From Shimia sediminis (GTDB taxonomy: Bacteria; Pseudomonadota; Alphaproteobacteria; Rhodobacterales; Rhodobacteraceae), in the NCBI RefSeq assembly GCF_003990645.1, contig NZ_RYZK01000007.1, positions 1 through 64,000 of the forward strand: a stretch of DNA of 64,000 nt, in the 5' to 3' direction. Positions 53,794-62,659 of the stretch are shown piece after piece. The notes below the pieces were generated by a model. It worked only from the letters and a program-made list of their open reading frames with translations. It made no database searches and was not told the DNA's origin. Positions within the stretch are counted from its first letter, which is position 1; the number at the start of each line of letters is the position of its first letter. The translations under genes and the position numbers were made by a program.

Positions 53794-55008
53794 CTAAATC
53801 GGCAGGCGCTTTTCGCGCAGGATCACCAGACGGATGGCTGCAATGCCCAACGCGCCGGTGGTCAGCATGATCCAAAGCAGAGGCTGCGCGCCGGTTTCTT
53901 CCGTCAATAGCGCACCCGCCAACATGGACAGGCCCGCACCGCCACCAATCATGATCGCTCCGGAAAGCCCGGAGGCTGTGCCCGCGAGGTGAGGGCGCAC
54001 CGACAGAGCGCCCGCGGTTGCATTGGGGATGGTCATGCCGTTGCCAATTCCGACAAAGGTCATGAAGCCAAAGAATACTTCGGCGCTGCCAAAACCGAGC
54101 TGAAACAGCATCATCGACGTTGCGACGCCTGCCACAGCCACCAAGCACCCCCATTCGACCATGCGGTTCACCCCTATCCGTGCCGACAATGTGCCTGACA
54201 GGAAATTACCAAAGAAATAGCCAAGTGCTGGTGCGCCAAAATAGAGCCCCAACAGGGTTGGGCTGAGTCCGAAAAGCACAGTTCCCACAAAGGGTGCGCC
54301 CCCGAGATAGGCAAAGAACGCTCCTGACGACAGCGCCGAGGCCATCGCGTAGCCCCAGAATCGCGGGCTTCGCAGAAGCTCCGGGTACTCGCGGAACTGC
54401 TGACCGAGGCTGAGGCCCGAGGCGCGGCGCGTCTCGCCCAAATCCGCCCAGCTGAGCGCGAGAATTACAAGGCCCAGTGCAAACAGCATCCAAAAGTTGG
54501 CGTGCCAGCCGAACTGGGCTTCGAGTACGCCTCCAAGAACCGGGCCCAGCATCGGAACCACGGTCATGCCCATTGTGACATAACCGATCATCGAGGCGGC
54601 CTGATCGGCTGGCACAACGTCGCGCACGATGGCGCGGCTCAGGACCATGGCCGTGACAATGGCGGCCTGGGCCATGCGGAAGATCAGGAAGATCGTGGCG
54701 TTCGGCGCATAGAGACAGCCGAGGGTTGCCAGCAGGAACAGAACCAATCCCCAAACAATAACCGGCCGTCGCCCGACCTTGTCCGAGATCGGCCCTATCA
54801 GGACCTGAAGCACCGCATTCACCCCGAGATAAACCCCGACCGAGAGTTGCAGGACGCGATAGTCGGTTTCGAAATAGGCGGCCATACCCGGCAGGCTGGG
54901 CAGGAAGATGTTCATGCTCAGCGCGGAAAGACCCGCTAGCAGGATCAACGTCACGATATGTGGTGGGGTGGTGCGATCGAGAAACCGCGCCTGGTAAGCT
55001 TGTGCCAT
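53794..55008 (-). CDS. Bcr/CflA-type MFS drug exporter
   Basis: 404 aa with twelve predicted helices. Conserved blocks are [29 protein letters not shown], the loop [16 protein letters not shown], and [19 protein letters not shown] of motif C, all typical of the DHA1 Bcr/CflA group. It would export small drugs or metabolites by proton antiport. It lies between pccR and pccB, divergent from the latter, but has no evident link to propionate metabolism. Confidence 0.9.
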   Translation of the reverse strand: MAQAYQARFLDRTTPPHIVTLILLAGLSALSMNIFLPSLPGMAAYFETDYRVLQLSVGVYLGVNAVLQVLIGPISDKVGRRPVIVWGLVLFLLATLGCLYAPNATIFLIFRMAQAAIVTAMVLSRAIVRDVVPADQAASMIGYVTMGMTVVPMLGPVLGGVLEAQFGWHANFWMLFALGLVILALSWADLGETRRASGLSLGQQFREYPELLRSPRFWGYAMASALSSGAFFAYLGGAPFVGTVLFGLSPTLLGLYFGAPALGYFFGNFLSGTLSARIGVNRMVEWGCLVAVAGVATSMMLFQLGFGSAEVFFGFMTFVGIGNGMTIPNATAGALSVRPHLAGTASGLSGAIMIGGGAGLSMLAGALLTEETGAQPLLWIMLTTGALGIAAIRLVILREKRLPI

Positions 55009-55084
55009 ACTTCAAGAGCTACGCTTTGGATCGAACAATGTCTATGGGGTGTGTCGCCTACGTCGCGGCGCGTTTTGTATGCAG

Positions 55085-55147
55085 TTTTGCAATTCGCACT
55101 CAAGTGGTTTTCCAGGGTTTGCAAATTTGCGGGATTCTGCTTTGCAG
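55085..55147. promoter_or_regulatory. TTTGCAAA-type sites in the pccB promoter (putative PccR operator)
   Basis: TTTTGCAATTCGCA lies at about 55085-55098, TTTGCAAATTTGCGGG at 55118-55133, and CTGCTTTGCAG near 55138-55148, 50-110 bp before the pccB ATG. The same core appears upstream of pccR and prpE. Confidence 0.65.
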
Positions 55148-55194
55148 CACGGGCTCGACCCCTTAGTGTCGCCCCAAATCAAAGGGGACTTACC

Positions 55195-56727
55195 ATGAAA
55201 GATATCCTCCAGGAACTGGAAGACCGCCGTGCCACCGCCCGCCTTGGAGGCGGTCAGCGCCGTATCGACAGCCAGCATGGCCGGGGTAAACTGACCGCCC
55301 GTGAGCGCATCGAGCTGCTGCTGGACGAGGGCTCGTTTGAAGAGTTCGACATGTTCAAATCGCATCGTTGCACTGATTTTGGCATGGAAAAGGACAAACC
55401 TGCCGGGGACGGCGTGGTGACTGGATGGGGCACGATCAATGGCCGCATGGTCTATGTGTTCAGCCAGGACTTTACCGTGTTTGGCGGCTCGCTCTCGGAA
55501 ACCCACGCCGAAAAGATCTGCAAGATTCAGGATATGGCCGTTCAGAATGGCGCGCCGATCATCGGCCTGAACGATTCGGGCGGGGCGCGTATTCAGGAAG
55601 GCGTCGACTCGCTCGCGGGTTATGCCGAAGTGTTCCAACGCAATATCATGGCTTCGGGTGTGGTGCCGCAGATCAGCGTGATCATGGGCCCCTGCGCCGG
55701 TGGTGCGGTGTACTCGCCTGCGATGACCGACTTTATCTTCATGGTCAAAGACACCTCTTACATGTTCGTGACTGGCCCGGATGTTGTAAAAACCGTGACC
55801 AACGAAGTGGTGACGGCAGAGGAACTGGGGGGGGCTTCGACCCACACCAAGAAATCCAGCGTGGCAGATGGTGCGTTTGAAAACGACGTTGAGGCGCTGG
55901 CTGAAGTGCGTCGCCTGGTCGACTTTCTGCCGCTTAACAACCGCGAAAAGCCGCCCGTGCGCCCGTTCTTTGATGAGCCGGGTCGCATTGAGGACAGCCT
56001 GGATACGCTGGTGCCGGAAAACCCCAACACGCCTTATGACATGAAGGAACTCATCGCTAAAGTTGCCGATGAGGGGGATTTCTACGAGATTCAGGAAGAC
56101 TATGCCAAGAACATCATCACCGGTTTCATGCGCCTTGAAGGCCAGACCGTGGGTGTTGTCGCCAACCAGCCGATGGTGCTGGCGGGCTGTCTCGACATCG
56201 ACTCGTCGCGCAAAGCGGCGCGGTTCGTGCGCTTTTGTGACTGTTTTGAAATCCCGATCCTGACGCTGGTCGACGTGCCGGGCTTCCTGCCGGGCACCTC
56301 TCAGGAATATGGCGGCGTCATCAAGCACGGCGCGAAGCTCCTGTTTGCTTACGGTGAAGCCACGGTGCCGAAAGTGACCGTGATCACTCGCAAGGCATAT
56401 GGTGGCGCCTATGACGTGATGGCCTCCAAGCACCTGCGTGGTGACTTTAATTACGCATGGCCAACGGCCGAGATCGCCGTGATGGGTGCCAAAGGGGCGA
56501 CCGAGATCATCCATCGTGCCGATCTGGGAGATGCCGAGAAGATTGCCGCGCACACTGCCGATTATGAAAGCCGCTTTGCCAACCCGTTTGTGGCGGCTGA
56601 GCGCGGCTTCATCGACGAAGTGATCATGCCGCACGGCACGCGGAAGCGGGTGGCGCGGGCCTTTGCGTCGCTTCGTAACAAAAAACTCGAGAACCCGTGG
56701 AAGAAGCACGACAACATTCCGCTCTAA
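55195..56727 (+). CDS. pccB: Propionyl-CoA carboxylase, carboxyltransferase (beta) subunit
   Basis: 510 aa. Two crotonase-like carboxyltransferase halves are seen: the N-half has [19 protein letters not shown] and [21 protein letters not shown], and the C-half has [26 protein letters not shown] and [14 protein letters not shown]. It transfers carboxyl from biotin-bound PccA to propionyl-CoA, giving methylmalonyl-CoA. The real start is 55195 ([20 protein letters not shown]), preceded by AAAGGGGACT; the open frame extends further upstream through the regulatory sites. The conserved small genes between pccB and pccA are on the same strand. Confidence 0.96.
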   Translation: MKDILQELEDRRATARLGGGQRRIDSQHGRGKLTARERIELLLDEGSFEEFDMFKSHRCTDFGMEKDKPAGDGVVTGWGTINGRMVYVFSQDFTVFGGSLSETHAEKICKIQDMAVQNGAPIIGLNDSGGARIQEGVDSLAGYAEVFQRNIMASGVVPQISVIMGPCAGGAVYSPAMTDFIFMVKDTSYMFVTGPDVVKTVTNEVVTAEELGGASTHTKKSSVADGAFENDVEALAEVRRLVDFLPLNNREKPPVRPFFDEPGRIEDSLDTLVPENPNTPYDMKELIAKVADEGDFYEIQEDYAKNIITGFMRLEGQTVGVVANQPMVLAGCLDIDSSRKAARFVRFCDCFEIPILTLVDVPGFLPGTSQEYGGVIKHGAKLLFAYGEATVPKVTVITRKAYGGAYDVMASKHLRGDFNYAWPTAEIAVMGAKGATEIIHRADLGDAEKIAAHTADYESRFANPFVAAERGFIDEVIMPHGTRKRVARAFASLRNKKLENPWKKHDNIPL

Positions 56728-56752
56728 GCGGGGTGTTGGTGGAAAAGGGTAG

Positions 56753-56798
56753 GGTGGGTTTCAACCCACCTGACCGCCGCGGTGGGTTGAGAACCCAC
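56753..56798. repeat. REP-like double hairpin between pccB and the cupin gene
   Basis: GGTGGGTT-TC-AACCCACC is at 56753-56770, and GTGGGTT-GAG-AACCCAC is at 56782-56798. The two are related in sequence and spaced 11 bases apart. GGGTGGGTTTCAACCCACC-type palindromes are a widely dispersed REP-like class in bacteria. This pair lies inside the pcc transcription unit. Confidence 0.75.
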
Positions 56799-56812
56799 TT
56801 TAGGGAGGCACC

Positions 56813-57214
56813 ATGACCCAACTCTGGAAAAATCAGGCCTTTTCCATCGCTCACGCCGATGACGGCAAGTTTGAGGGCGCGGGGCTGCGGGCGTTCTTTG
56901 AGTACCGGCAACTCGGGATCAAGGAAGCGACCCAGGGCAAGTTCGGCGCGCATGTGATCCGCGCTGTGCCGGGTATGGAAAGCCCCGGTGCGTGGCATTC
57001 TCATGAGCTGGATTTTCAGATGGTTTATGTGACCAAGGGCTGGGTGGTGTTTGAATACGAAGGGCAGGGCGAGCATCTGTTGCGCGAAGGGTCTTGCGTC
57101 TTGCAGCCGCCGGGCATCAAACATCGCGAAGTGCGTCACTCCGACGATATGGAGCTGATCGAGATCATCTCGCCTGCTGACTTCCCGACCTTTGACGAAG
57201 AGGCGCCCAAGTGA
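56813..57214 (+). CDS. Cupin-domain protein
   Basis: 133 aa. A single cupin barrel: HSHELDFQMVYVTKGWVVFEYEG has the first metal-binding histidine pair and glutamate-like position, and LLREGSCVLQPPGIKHREVRHSDDMELIEI has the second histidine. A metal site is therefore likely; the substrate is unknown. AGGGAGGCACC precedes the ATG. It overlaps the next gene by four bases. It belongs to the set of small genes between pccB and pccA. Confidence 0.85.
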   Translation: MTQLWKNQAFSIAHADDGKFEGAGLRAFFEYRQLGIKEATQGKFGAHVIRAVPGMESPGAWHSHELDFQMVYVTKGWVVFEYEGQGEHLLREGSCVLQPPGIKHREVRHSDDMELIEIISPADFPTFDEEAPK

Positions 57215-57567
57215 GCCGCAATCGCTGGCATATCCTGCGGGAGGGCGACAGCCTGACTGTGACGCGGGCCTTGCCGGTGCGGTTTGACGTGGCTGCCGAG
57301 ACGACGCTGCCCGATGGCGGGCGGCTGCGGTTGGCGCAGCAGGTGCGGCAGGATCTGTGGCGGACATTACAGGCTTTGCGGGGCTTTGCACCGGCGGTGC
57401 GTGTGACGCGGCGCGGGGATGCTTGTGAGATCATCGCAGGAGGACGCGTCGAAGGCGCGCATGACAAGGCCAGCGTGGACGCGCGTATTGCCGAAATGTT
57501 GAGCGATCCGGATTTGCGGGCCCGCTGGAGCGTCTTTGCGGCGCACCGGGAGGGCACCCATGCCTAG
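57211..57567 (+). CDS. Conserved hypothetical protein
   Basis: 118 aa, arginine- and alanine-rich, with no membrane segment or signal peptide. RNRWHILREGDSLTVTRALPVRFDVAAETTLPDGGRLRLAQQVRQDLWRTLQ could form a beta-rich N-terminal half with a helical tail. Coupled translation with the cupin (four-base overlap) and the DUF6497 gene (eight-base overlap) supports that it is expressed. No function can be assigned. Confidence 0.72.
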   Translation: MSRNRWHILREGDSLTVTRALPVRFDVAAETTLPDGGRLRLAQQVRQDLWRTLQALRGFAPAVRVTRRGDACEIIAGGRVEGAHDKASVDARIAEMLSDPDLRARWSVFAAHREGTHA

Positions 57568-58045
57568 AAGCTGCACGAATAGGCTGCGGGTGGGCAAAAA
57601 CCTTCTAGAAGGTTTTTGCAGCGCAGAATTTTCTAGAAAATTCTGGCGCGTGACGGCATTTGCCGCGTTTGGAGGGGCCCTTTGTGGCGCGGCCATGGCC
57701 GGGGATTTGGAGGAGTCCCTGGCTGTGCCCTCGGGCTTTGAGCTGAGCCTGCATGAAGTGATCTATGAAACGCGGCAGGACAACAGTGACGTGGCCCGGT
57801 TCCGCTATGTCATGCCGATCATCGGGCAAGAGGGCATCACCTTTGACGATGTCGAGCCGGACTTTCTCTATCTCTGCGAAGTTCACGCGCGCCGCGCCCT
57901 TGAAAAAGCCGAGACATCGGTGGACCAGATCATCATTTCGCTCGCGGACCGGGAAACCGAGTTTGGCGCCGTTTCCCATGTTGCCACCCAGTTTTTCGAG
58001 GCGTACCGCATCGAAAACGGGTCCTGTATCTGGGAGGGTTTCTGA
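57560..58045 (+). CDS. DUF6497-like secreted protein with an N-terminus encoded by palindromic repeats
   Basis: 161 aa. Residues about 29-47 (VTAFAAFGGALCGAAMAGD) form a signal peptide hydrophobic core with cleavage likely after AMA. The secreted part contains conserved EGITFDDVEPDFLYLCEVHARR and ESGSCIW-like ending NGSCIWEGF, typical of a Rhodobacterales family I recall as DUF6497. The ATG at 57560 has GGGAGGG upstream. The unusually long n-region (GKNLLEGFCSAEFSRKFWRV) is translated from two TTCTAGAA palindromes. A start after these would lack a ribosome binding site. Confidence 0.7.
   Translation: MPRSCTNRLRVGKNLLEGFCSAEFSRKFWRVTAFAAFGGALCGAAMAGDLEESLAVPSGFELSLHEVIYETRQDNSDVARFRYVMPIIGQEGITFDDVEPDFLYLCEVHARRALEKAETSVDQIIISLADRETEFGAVSHVATQFFEAYRIENGSCIWEGF
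57594..57645. repeat. Two perfect TTCTAGAA-cored palindromes inside a coding sequence
   Basis: The first, 26 bp, has half-site GCAAAAACCTTCT followed by its reverse complement (57594-57619). The second, 22 bp, has half-site CAGAATTTTCT followed by its reverse complement (57624-57645). Both have a TTCTAGAA centre and both are read in frame without a stop. Confidence 0.9.
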
Positions 58046-58259
58046 TGCCACCACTACATCTTGCGCCCGCCCGTGCCAAGCACCCCGGAATTGCGGCTTT
58101 GCGGCCACAGCACATGAACAAGGGCCGCTATCTATATATTTTTACGTCTGAATCCAGTACTCTTGCCCTCGGATGCATCCCTGTGGGTGTTGTCCAAAAA
58201 GTGGGGCAGGCAGGGTTAACAGACCCTGTTGCAAGAGTAAAAAACAACTGGAGAAAGAC

Positions 58260-58406
58260 ATGTCGAACAGTATCAAATCCTTGCTGGCCATCGGTCTCGT
58301 CGCGCTGGTCGCGGCCTGTGCTGACACCGCGCCGGTCGAAGAATACGTCGTGGTTGACCCCGCGCCGATCTCGGAAGAACCGGTCTACACCGGTAAATAC
58401 AAGTAA
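58260..58406 (+). CDS. Small lipoprotein
   Basis: 48 aa. The signal sequence SIKSLLAIGLVALVAAC ends in a lipobox (VAAC), so the mature part is about 28 residues of acidic, proline-rich sequence (ADTAPVEEYVVVDPAPISEE). GGAGAAAGACA precedes the ATG. No homologue with known role is recognised; it may be an outer-membrane-anchored peptide. Confidence 0.78.
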   Translation: MSNSIKSLLAIGLVALVAACADTAPVEEYVVVDPAPISEEPVYTGKYK

Positions 58407-58481
58407 TTCCGCCCTAACGGGCTGGCGGGCCGCGATGTGGCCCGCCGACCACCGCAACCTTTCACCACGGGAGGACGCGGC

Positions 58482-58841
58482 ATGCTGAAGCACCGTGGTT
58501 TCCCCGGACGTTTGTCCGGCACTGATTTCCAATTCGTTATCCGCCGCCCGAACCCCAAAGGGGTCACGCCGATCACCCGGCGCGAGCGCTATCGCGACCG
58601 CAGGCCAGCGGATCGCCGCGCCGACGCGGGCTTTATGCAAGCGCTTTGGCAGAATTTCGGTGACCAGCCGTTTGAACGCGGCAATCTGGATGCGGGCCGT
58701 CTGAGTTGGCTGTTTGGCCGCGAGGTGGTGCCAGCGGACCCCGAAACTTTTGATCCGGCGGATTACGAAGCACTTCTTGTAATTGACGTCAACGTGGCGC
58801 GCGTCTCCTTCCCCGAAGCATTCGAGGAGGATTGGGCGTGA
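58482..58841 (+). CDS. Conserved hypothetical protein
   Basis: 119 aa, basic in the first half (RRPNPKGVTPITRRERYRDRRPADRR) and acidic at the end. No signal peptide or membrane helix. The ATG at 58482 has GGGAGGAC upstream, a strong ribosome binding site. Its position in the pccB-pccA gap suggests a conserved Rhodobacterales neighbour gene, but no domain is recognised. Confidence 0.65.
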   Translation: MLKHRGFPGRLSGTDFQFVIRRPNPKGVTPITRRERYRDRRPADRRADAGFMQALWQNFGDQPFERGNLDAGRLSWLFGREVVPADPETFDPADYEALLVIDVNVARVSFPEAFEEDWA

Positions 58842-59181
58842 TTTTGCCTATCTCATGCCAAAATGCGCGGGAAGCGGCCCAATGTGCACTTGCGCAAGCC
58901 AAGGGCATTGCGCGGCTCCACGGCCTTGCGAATAGTCGGGACATGGTGATCGGTCAGACCAGGGATCGCACCTGTAACAGTATTTTCCGTTACCCTTCCC
59001 CTAGCGGGTGTTCCGAAAGCGTCCCTCTCGGAACACCCGCATTTTTCCTTGGTGCCCTCACACCTTTGCGTAATCGGCAGATCGTTGCCAAAACCGGCGC
59101 TGCCGGTGGAATACGCTTTTCTTGCGCGCTGAAACAGGCAATCTGCGCCTCAGAGGCAGAGAACAGAAAAGGCGGTTCATC
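58842..59181. other. Non-coding gap with a strong terminator and possible small RNA
   Basis: No supported gene. A hairpin with T-run lies at 59004-59046. About 60 bases upstream, TTGCGC and AATAGT 17 bp apart are a weak promoter candidate. A short transcript of roughly 100 nt ending at the terminator is possible but not proven. The remaining part is the leader of the small lipoprotein gene at 59182. Confidence 0.4.
59004..59046 (+). terminator. Rho-independent terminator in the pccB-pccA gap
   Basis: GCGGGTGTTCCG pairs perfectly with CGGAACACCCGC around thirteen bases, followed by ATTTTT. Confidence 0.88.
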
Positions 59182-59388
59182 ATGGAAAACTTCAAACTCG
59201 CGCTTTTGGGCGCGGCAATGGTGTTCGGGCTGGCGGCCTGCGGTGACACGTGGCAAGAGCAAGCCGTTATCGGCGCCGGTGCAGGGGCAGCCACGGCAGC
59301 TGTGGTTGGCGGGAGCTGGCTGGCAGGTGCGGCCGTCGGCAGTGCGGCCAACGTCGTCTACTGCAAGGAAAACCCCAGCAAGTGTTAA
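59182..59388 (+). CDS. Small glycine-zipper lipoprotein
   Basis: 68 aa. LALLGAAMVFGLAACGDTW is a lipoprotein signal with lipobox LAAC. The mature part has a glycine/alanine-rich hydrophobic stretch (VIGAGAGAATAAVVGGSW) of glycine-zipper type that could insert in or pack against a membrane, and a terminal cysteine pair (YCKENPSKC). The ATG at 59182 follows AAAAGGCGG. It is flanked by terminators on both sides and is therefore probably monocistronic. Confidence 0.8.
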   Translation: MENFKLALLGAAMVFGLAACGDTWQEQAVIGAGAGAATAAVVGGSWLAGAAVGSAANVVYCKENPSKC

Positions 59389-59437
59389 CACCCTGATTTT
59401 TCGGGGCGCGGAACCGCGCCTCCACAGCCATCACAAA

Positions 59438-59473
59438 GCCATCGACTCCTCAGCAGGAGTCGGTGGCTTTTTT
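59438..59473 (+). terminator. Rho-independent terminator before pccA
   Basis: GCCATCGACTCCT pairs with AGGAGTCGGTGGC around CAGC with one mismatch, followed by a six-T run. It implies pccA has its own promoter or depends on read-through. Confidence 0.9.
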
Positions 59474-59525
59474 GTATCCATGAGCCCGCGCGCAGCGTTG
59501 GGCCAAGACCAAGAAGGGACATCAA

Positions 59526-61574
59526 ATGTTCGATAAGATCCTGATTGCCAACCGTGGCGAGATCGCCTGCCGCGTGATCAAGACCGCCCGCAAGATGGGC
59601 ATCAAGACTGTTGCCATCTACTCGGATGCCGACAAGCAGGCGCTGCACGTGAAGATGGCGGATGAAGCGGTGCACATCGGCCCGCCCCCCGCGAACCAGT
59701 CCTATATCGTCATCGACAAGGTGATGGATGCGATCCGCCAGTCCGGAGCGCAGGCCGTGCATCCGGGCTACGGATTCCTGTCGGAGAATTCGAAGTTCGC
59801 TGAAGCGCTGGCCGCAGAAGGTGTGGCGTTTGTCGGCCCGCCGGTAGGTGCCATCGAAGCGATGGGCGACAAGATCACCTCGAAAAAGATCGCGCAAGAG
59901 GCCAACGTGTCGACTGTGCCCGGTTACATGGGGTTGATCGAGGACGCGGACGAGGCCGTGAAAATCTCGAACCAGATCGGCTATCCGGTGATGATCAAGG
60001 CCAGCGCCGGTGGCGGTGGTAAAGGCATGCGGATCGCCTGGAACGATCAGGAAGCGCGCGAAGGCTTTCAGTCGTCCAAGAACGAAGCAGCAAACAGCTT
60101 TGGCGATGACCGGATTTTCATCGAGAAATTCGTCACCCAACCGCGCCACATCGAGATTCAGGTGCTCTGCGACGCGCATGGCAACGGCATCTACCTGAAC
60201 GAGCGCGAATGCTCGATCCAGCGCCGGAACCAGAAGGTCGTCGAAGAGGCGCCGTCGCCGTTCCTGGATGAAGCCACCCGCAAGGCGATGGGCGAACAGT
60301 CGGTCGCGTTGGCCAAGGCCGTGGGCTATGCCAGTGCTGGTACGGTGGAATTCATTGTCGATGGAGACCGGAATTTCTATTTCCTCGAAATGAACACCCG
60401 TCTGCAGGTTGAACACCCTGTGACCGAGCTGATCACCGGCGTGGACCTCGTGGAGCAGATGATCCGTGTCGCCAATGGTGAGCCTCTGAGCATCACGCAG
60501 GAGGATGTGGGCATCAACGGCTGGGCCATTGAAAACCGTGTCTATGCGGAAGACCCCTATCGCAACTTCCTGCCGTCCATCGGTCGTCTGACCCGGTATC
60601 GCCCCCCGGCCGAGATTGCTGCCGGTCCGATGCAGGACAACGGCAAGTGGGCCGACGTTGCTATTGAGGGTGACGATTACGCTGTGCGCAACGACACCGG
60701 CGTCTTTGAGGGCGGTGAGATCAGCATGTACTATGACCCGATGATCGCCAAACTTTGTACCTGGGCCCCGACCCGGGGTGAGGCGATCGAAGCCATGCGC
60801 AACGCGCTGGACGGCTTTGAGCTGGAAGGCATCGGCCACAACCTGCCCTTCGTCAGCGCGGTGATGGATCATCCCAAGTTCATCTCGGGGGACATGACCA
60901 CGGCCTTTATCGAGGAAGAGTATCCTGATGGCTTCGATGGCGTGACCTTGCCCAAGGACACGCTGCGCCGGATTGCGGCGGCAACGGCGGCGATGCACCG
61001 CGTTGCCGAAATCCGTCGGACCCGGGTTTCGGGACGCATGGACAACCACGAGCGCCGCGTTGGCAAGAAATGGGTTGTGACGCTGCAGGGCGAAGAATTC
61101 GCGGTGAAGGTCAAGGCCGACAAGAAGGGCTCGACCGTCAAGTTTGCCGACGGTGATAAGCTGCGCGTGACCAGCAACTGGACGCCGGGCGACCAGCTGG
61201 CAACCCTGAAAGTGGGCGGAGAAAAGTTGGTTTTGAAGGTTGGCAAGATCTCGGGCGGGTTCCGTATCCGCAGCCGTGGTGCGGACCTGAGCGTGCACGT
61301 GCGCACCCCGCGTCAGGCAGAACTGGCCAAGCTGATGCCGGAAAAGGTCGCACCGGACACCTCCAAGCTGCTGCTCTGCCCGATGCCGGGTCTGATCGTC
61401 AAAGTCGATGTCGAAGTTGGCGATGAGGTTCAGGAAGGTCAGGCGCTCTGCACCGTGGAAGCCATGAAAATGGAAAACATCCTGCGCGCCGAAAAGACCA
61501 CCGTTGTGACCAAGATCAACGCGAGCGCAGGCGACAGCCTGGCCGTGGATGATGTCATCATGGAGTTCGAATAA
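59526..61574 (+). CDS. pccA: Propionyl-CoA carboxylase, biotin carboxylase/BCCP (alpha) subunit
   Basis: 682 aa. The biotin carboxylase domain starts MFDKILIANRGEIACRVIKT and contains the ATP-grasp glycine loop KASAGGGGKGMR and the EMNTRLQVEHPVTE active site. A linker region follows. The biotinyl domain is at the C-terminus with the biotinylated lysine in EAMKMEN near residue 647. It carboxylates biotin with bicarbonate and ATP and passes it to PccB. AGAAGGGACATCAA precedes the ATG. It is the largest part of the cluster, although terminators separate it from pccB. Confidence 0.97.
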   Translation: MFDKILIANRGEIACRVIKTARKMGIKTVAIYSDADKQALHVKMADEAVHIGPPPANQSYIVIDKVMDAIRQSGAQAVHPGYGFLSENSKFAEALAAEGVAFVGPPVGAIEAMGDKITSKKIAQEANVSTVPGYMGLIEDADEAVKISNQIGYPVMIKASAGGGGKGMRIAWNDQEAREGFQSSKNEAANSFGDDRIFIEKFVTQPRHIEIQVLCDAHGNGIYLNERECSIQRRNQKVVEEAPSPFLDEATRKAMGEQSVALAKAVGYASAGTVEFIVDGDRNFYFLEMNTRLQVEHPVTELITGVDLVEQMIRVANGEPLSITQEDVGINGWAIENRVYAEDPYRNFLPSIGRLTRYRPPAEIAAGPMQDNGKWADVAIEGDDYAVRNDTGVFEGGEISMYYDPMIAKLCTWAPTRGEAIEAMRNALDGFELEGIGHNLPFVSAVMDHPKFISGDMTTAFIEEEYPDGFDGVTLPKDTLRRIAAATAAMHRVAEIRRTRVSGRMDNHERRVGKKWVVTLQGEEFAVKVKADKKGSTVKFADGDKLRVTSNWTPGDQLATLKVGGEKLVLKVGKISGGFRIRSRGADLSVHVRTPRQAELAKLMPEKVAPDTSKLLLCPMPGLIVKVDVEVGDEVQEGQALCTVEAMKMENILRAEKTTVVTKINASAGDSLAVDDVIMEFE

Positions 61575-61579
61575 CGCCG

Positions 61580-62098
61580 ATGACCTTGGCACAGTCATAT
61601 CATGCTCAGATGCTGGCAGGGGCCTTGGCCGCTGCCGGTCTGGCGGGCTGTGCCATGGACTCCGAGGCGGCTGTTCGCGACGAGCTGGGTCAATGGGTGG
61701 CCATCGGGGCTACGTTGCATTTTGACTCGCGCCTGTCCTGCACGGCGGCGCGGTTCGAAACCCTCTCTCCCCACCTGTTGGTTGGGGTACGGGTGGCCAG
61801 CGACCTGCGTGATGCACTGCAGGATATCTCTGCCGGGCACAGTGTGGCATTTGCCTTTGCAAACCAAAGCCCGACAGCCGTTTCAGAAATGGTGATGAGC
61901 GCCGATCTGCCGGATGGTCTTGGGCTTTTGTCTGCCGGTGTCGGGGGCAAGGACTGTATGGATGACGCGGAACAGGCGCGCTATGTGGCGGCTTTGAACG
62001 ACACTCGTGTTATGATGATCTATTCGCCGCGCACCAATGCCGTAACTCTGCTCGATCCAACCCGAAACGAAGTCTTCTTCGTCAGGGGGGACGTGTGA
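61580..62098 (+). CDS. Putative lipoprotein of unknown function, between pccA and mcm
   Basis: 172 aa from 61580, or 162 aa from an in-frame ATG at 61610 (MLAGALAAAGLAGCAMDSEA), which would give a cleaner lipoprotein signal with lipobox LAGC. The mature domain has FDSRLSCTAARFETLSPHLLVGVRV and a C-terminal MMIYSPRTNAVTLLDPTRNEVFFVRG. It follows pccA after five bases, suggesting co-transcription. I do not recognise a family. Confidence 0.68.
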   Translation: MTLAQSYHAQMLAGALAAAGLAGCAMDSEAAVRDELGQWVAIGATLHFDSRLSCTAARFETLSPHLLVGVRVASDLRDALQDISAGHSVAFAFANQSPTAVSEMVMSADLPDGLGLLSAGVGGKDCMDDAEQARYVAALNDTRVMMIYSPRTNAVTLLDPTRNEVFFVRGDV

Positions 62099-62105
62099 TG
62101 CCGTG

Positions 62106-62555
62106 TTATCTGATCGGATCAGCGCGGCGGTCGCGGATTTCCTGCTGGCGCAGGGGCATGCCGTCGATTGAGCGCGTGATCTCGCGCAGATTGCGCGGCG
62201 AAGGTTTGCGCAGGTATATCTTGCCGTCCTTGCCCATCACCACCAGCATGAAACCGCGTGGGCGCAGTTCCGTGCGCAGAGCGCTTTGGGCTGCAGGGTT
62301 GGTATCGGTCAACACCACGACATCGCGAGTTTCCAAAAGGTCGGGGCTGTCTTGCAACAGGTCGATCTGCTGGCGAAACCGGGGGTCGTTCGGACTGTCG
62401 GCAAAGACGACCACCGGGCGCTTCAACCACTCAAAATCGGACAATGCCACCTCGGTGCCATCCATGAACAATGCGGGTTCGTCCGTGGCTGCGCCATCGG
62501 CGGCCAGTGCGGAACTTCCCAGAAACGTAATCAAAACAAATGCCAAGCGGCGCAT
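62106..62555 (-). CDS. DUF4174 family secreted protein
   Basis: 149 aa. The signal peptide [19 protein letters not shown] is cleaved before DGAAT. The mature part resembles DUF4174, a thioredoxin-like fold: [41 protein letters not shown] and [19 protein letters not shown]. No CxxC motif is present, so redox activity is unlikely. It is opposite in strand to its neighbours and lies between the pccA and mcm genes. Confidence 0.83.
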   Translation of the reverse strand: MRRLAFVLITFLGSSALAADGAATDEPALFMDGTEVALSDFEWLKRPVVVFADSPNDPRFRQQIDLLQDSPDLLETRDVVVLTDTNPAAQSALRTELRPRGFMLVVMGKDGKIYLRKPSPRNLREITRSIDGMPLRQQEIRDRRADPIR

Positions 62556-62659
62556 GGGCGGACTCTCCTGTCCTCACCAATATATGCCGCCTGTCAGCAA
62601 TTCAAAGAGTGAATGGGCCTGATCCTGATGTGGATCGCCCCAGAGATGAGGAAAAGGAC

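Noticed and set aside
58832-59536. Plus-strand frame of 234 codons through the pccB-pccA gap
   Set aside because: It overlaps two terminators and the supported 68 aa lipoprotein gene in another frame, and its codon use is atypical.
59385-61598. Long minus-strand open frame of 737 codons opposite pccA
   Set aside because: It mirrors pccA exactly, is rich in His/Arg/Asp as expected from the antisense of a GC-rich gene, and has no family resemblance.
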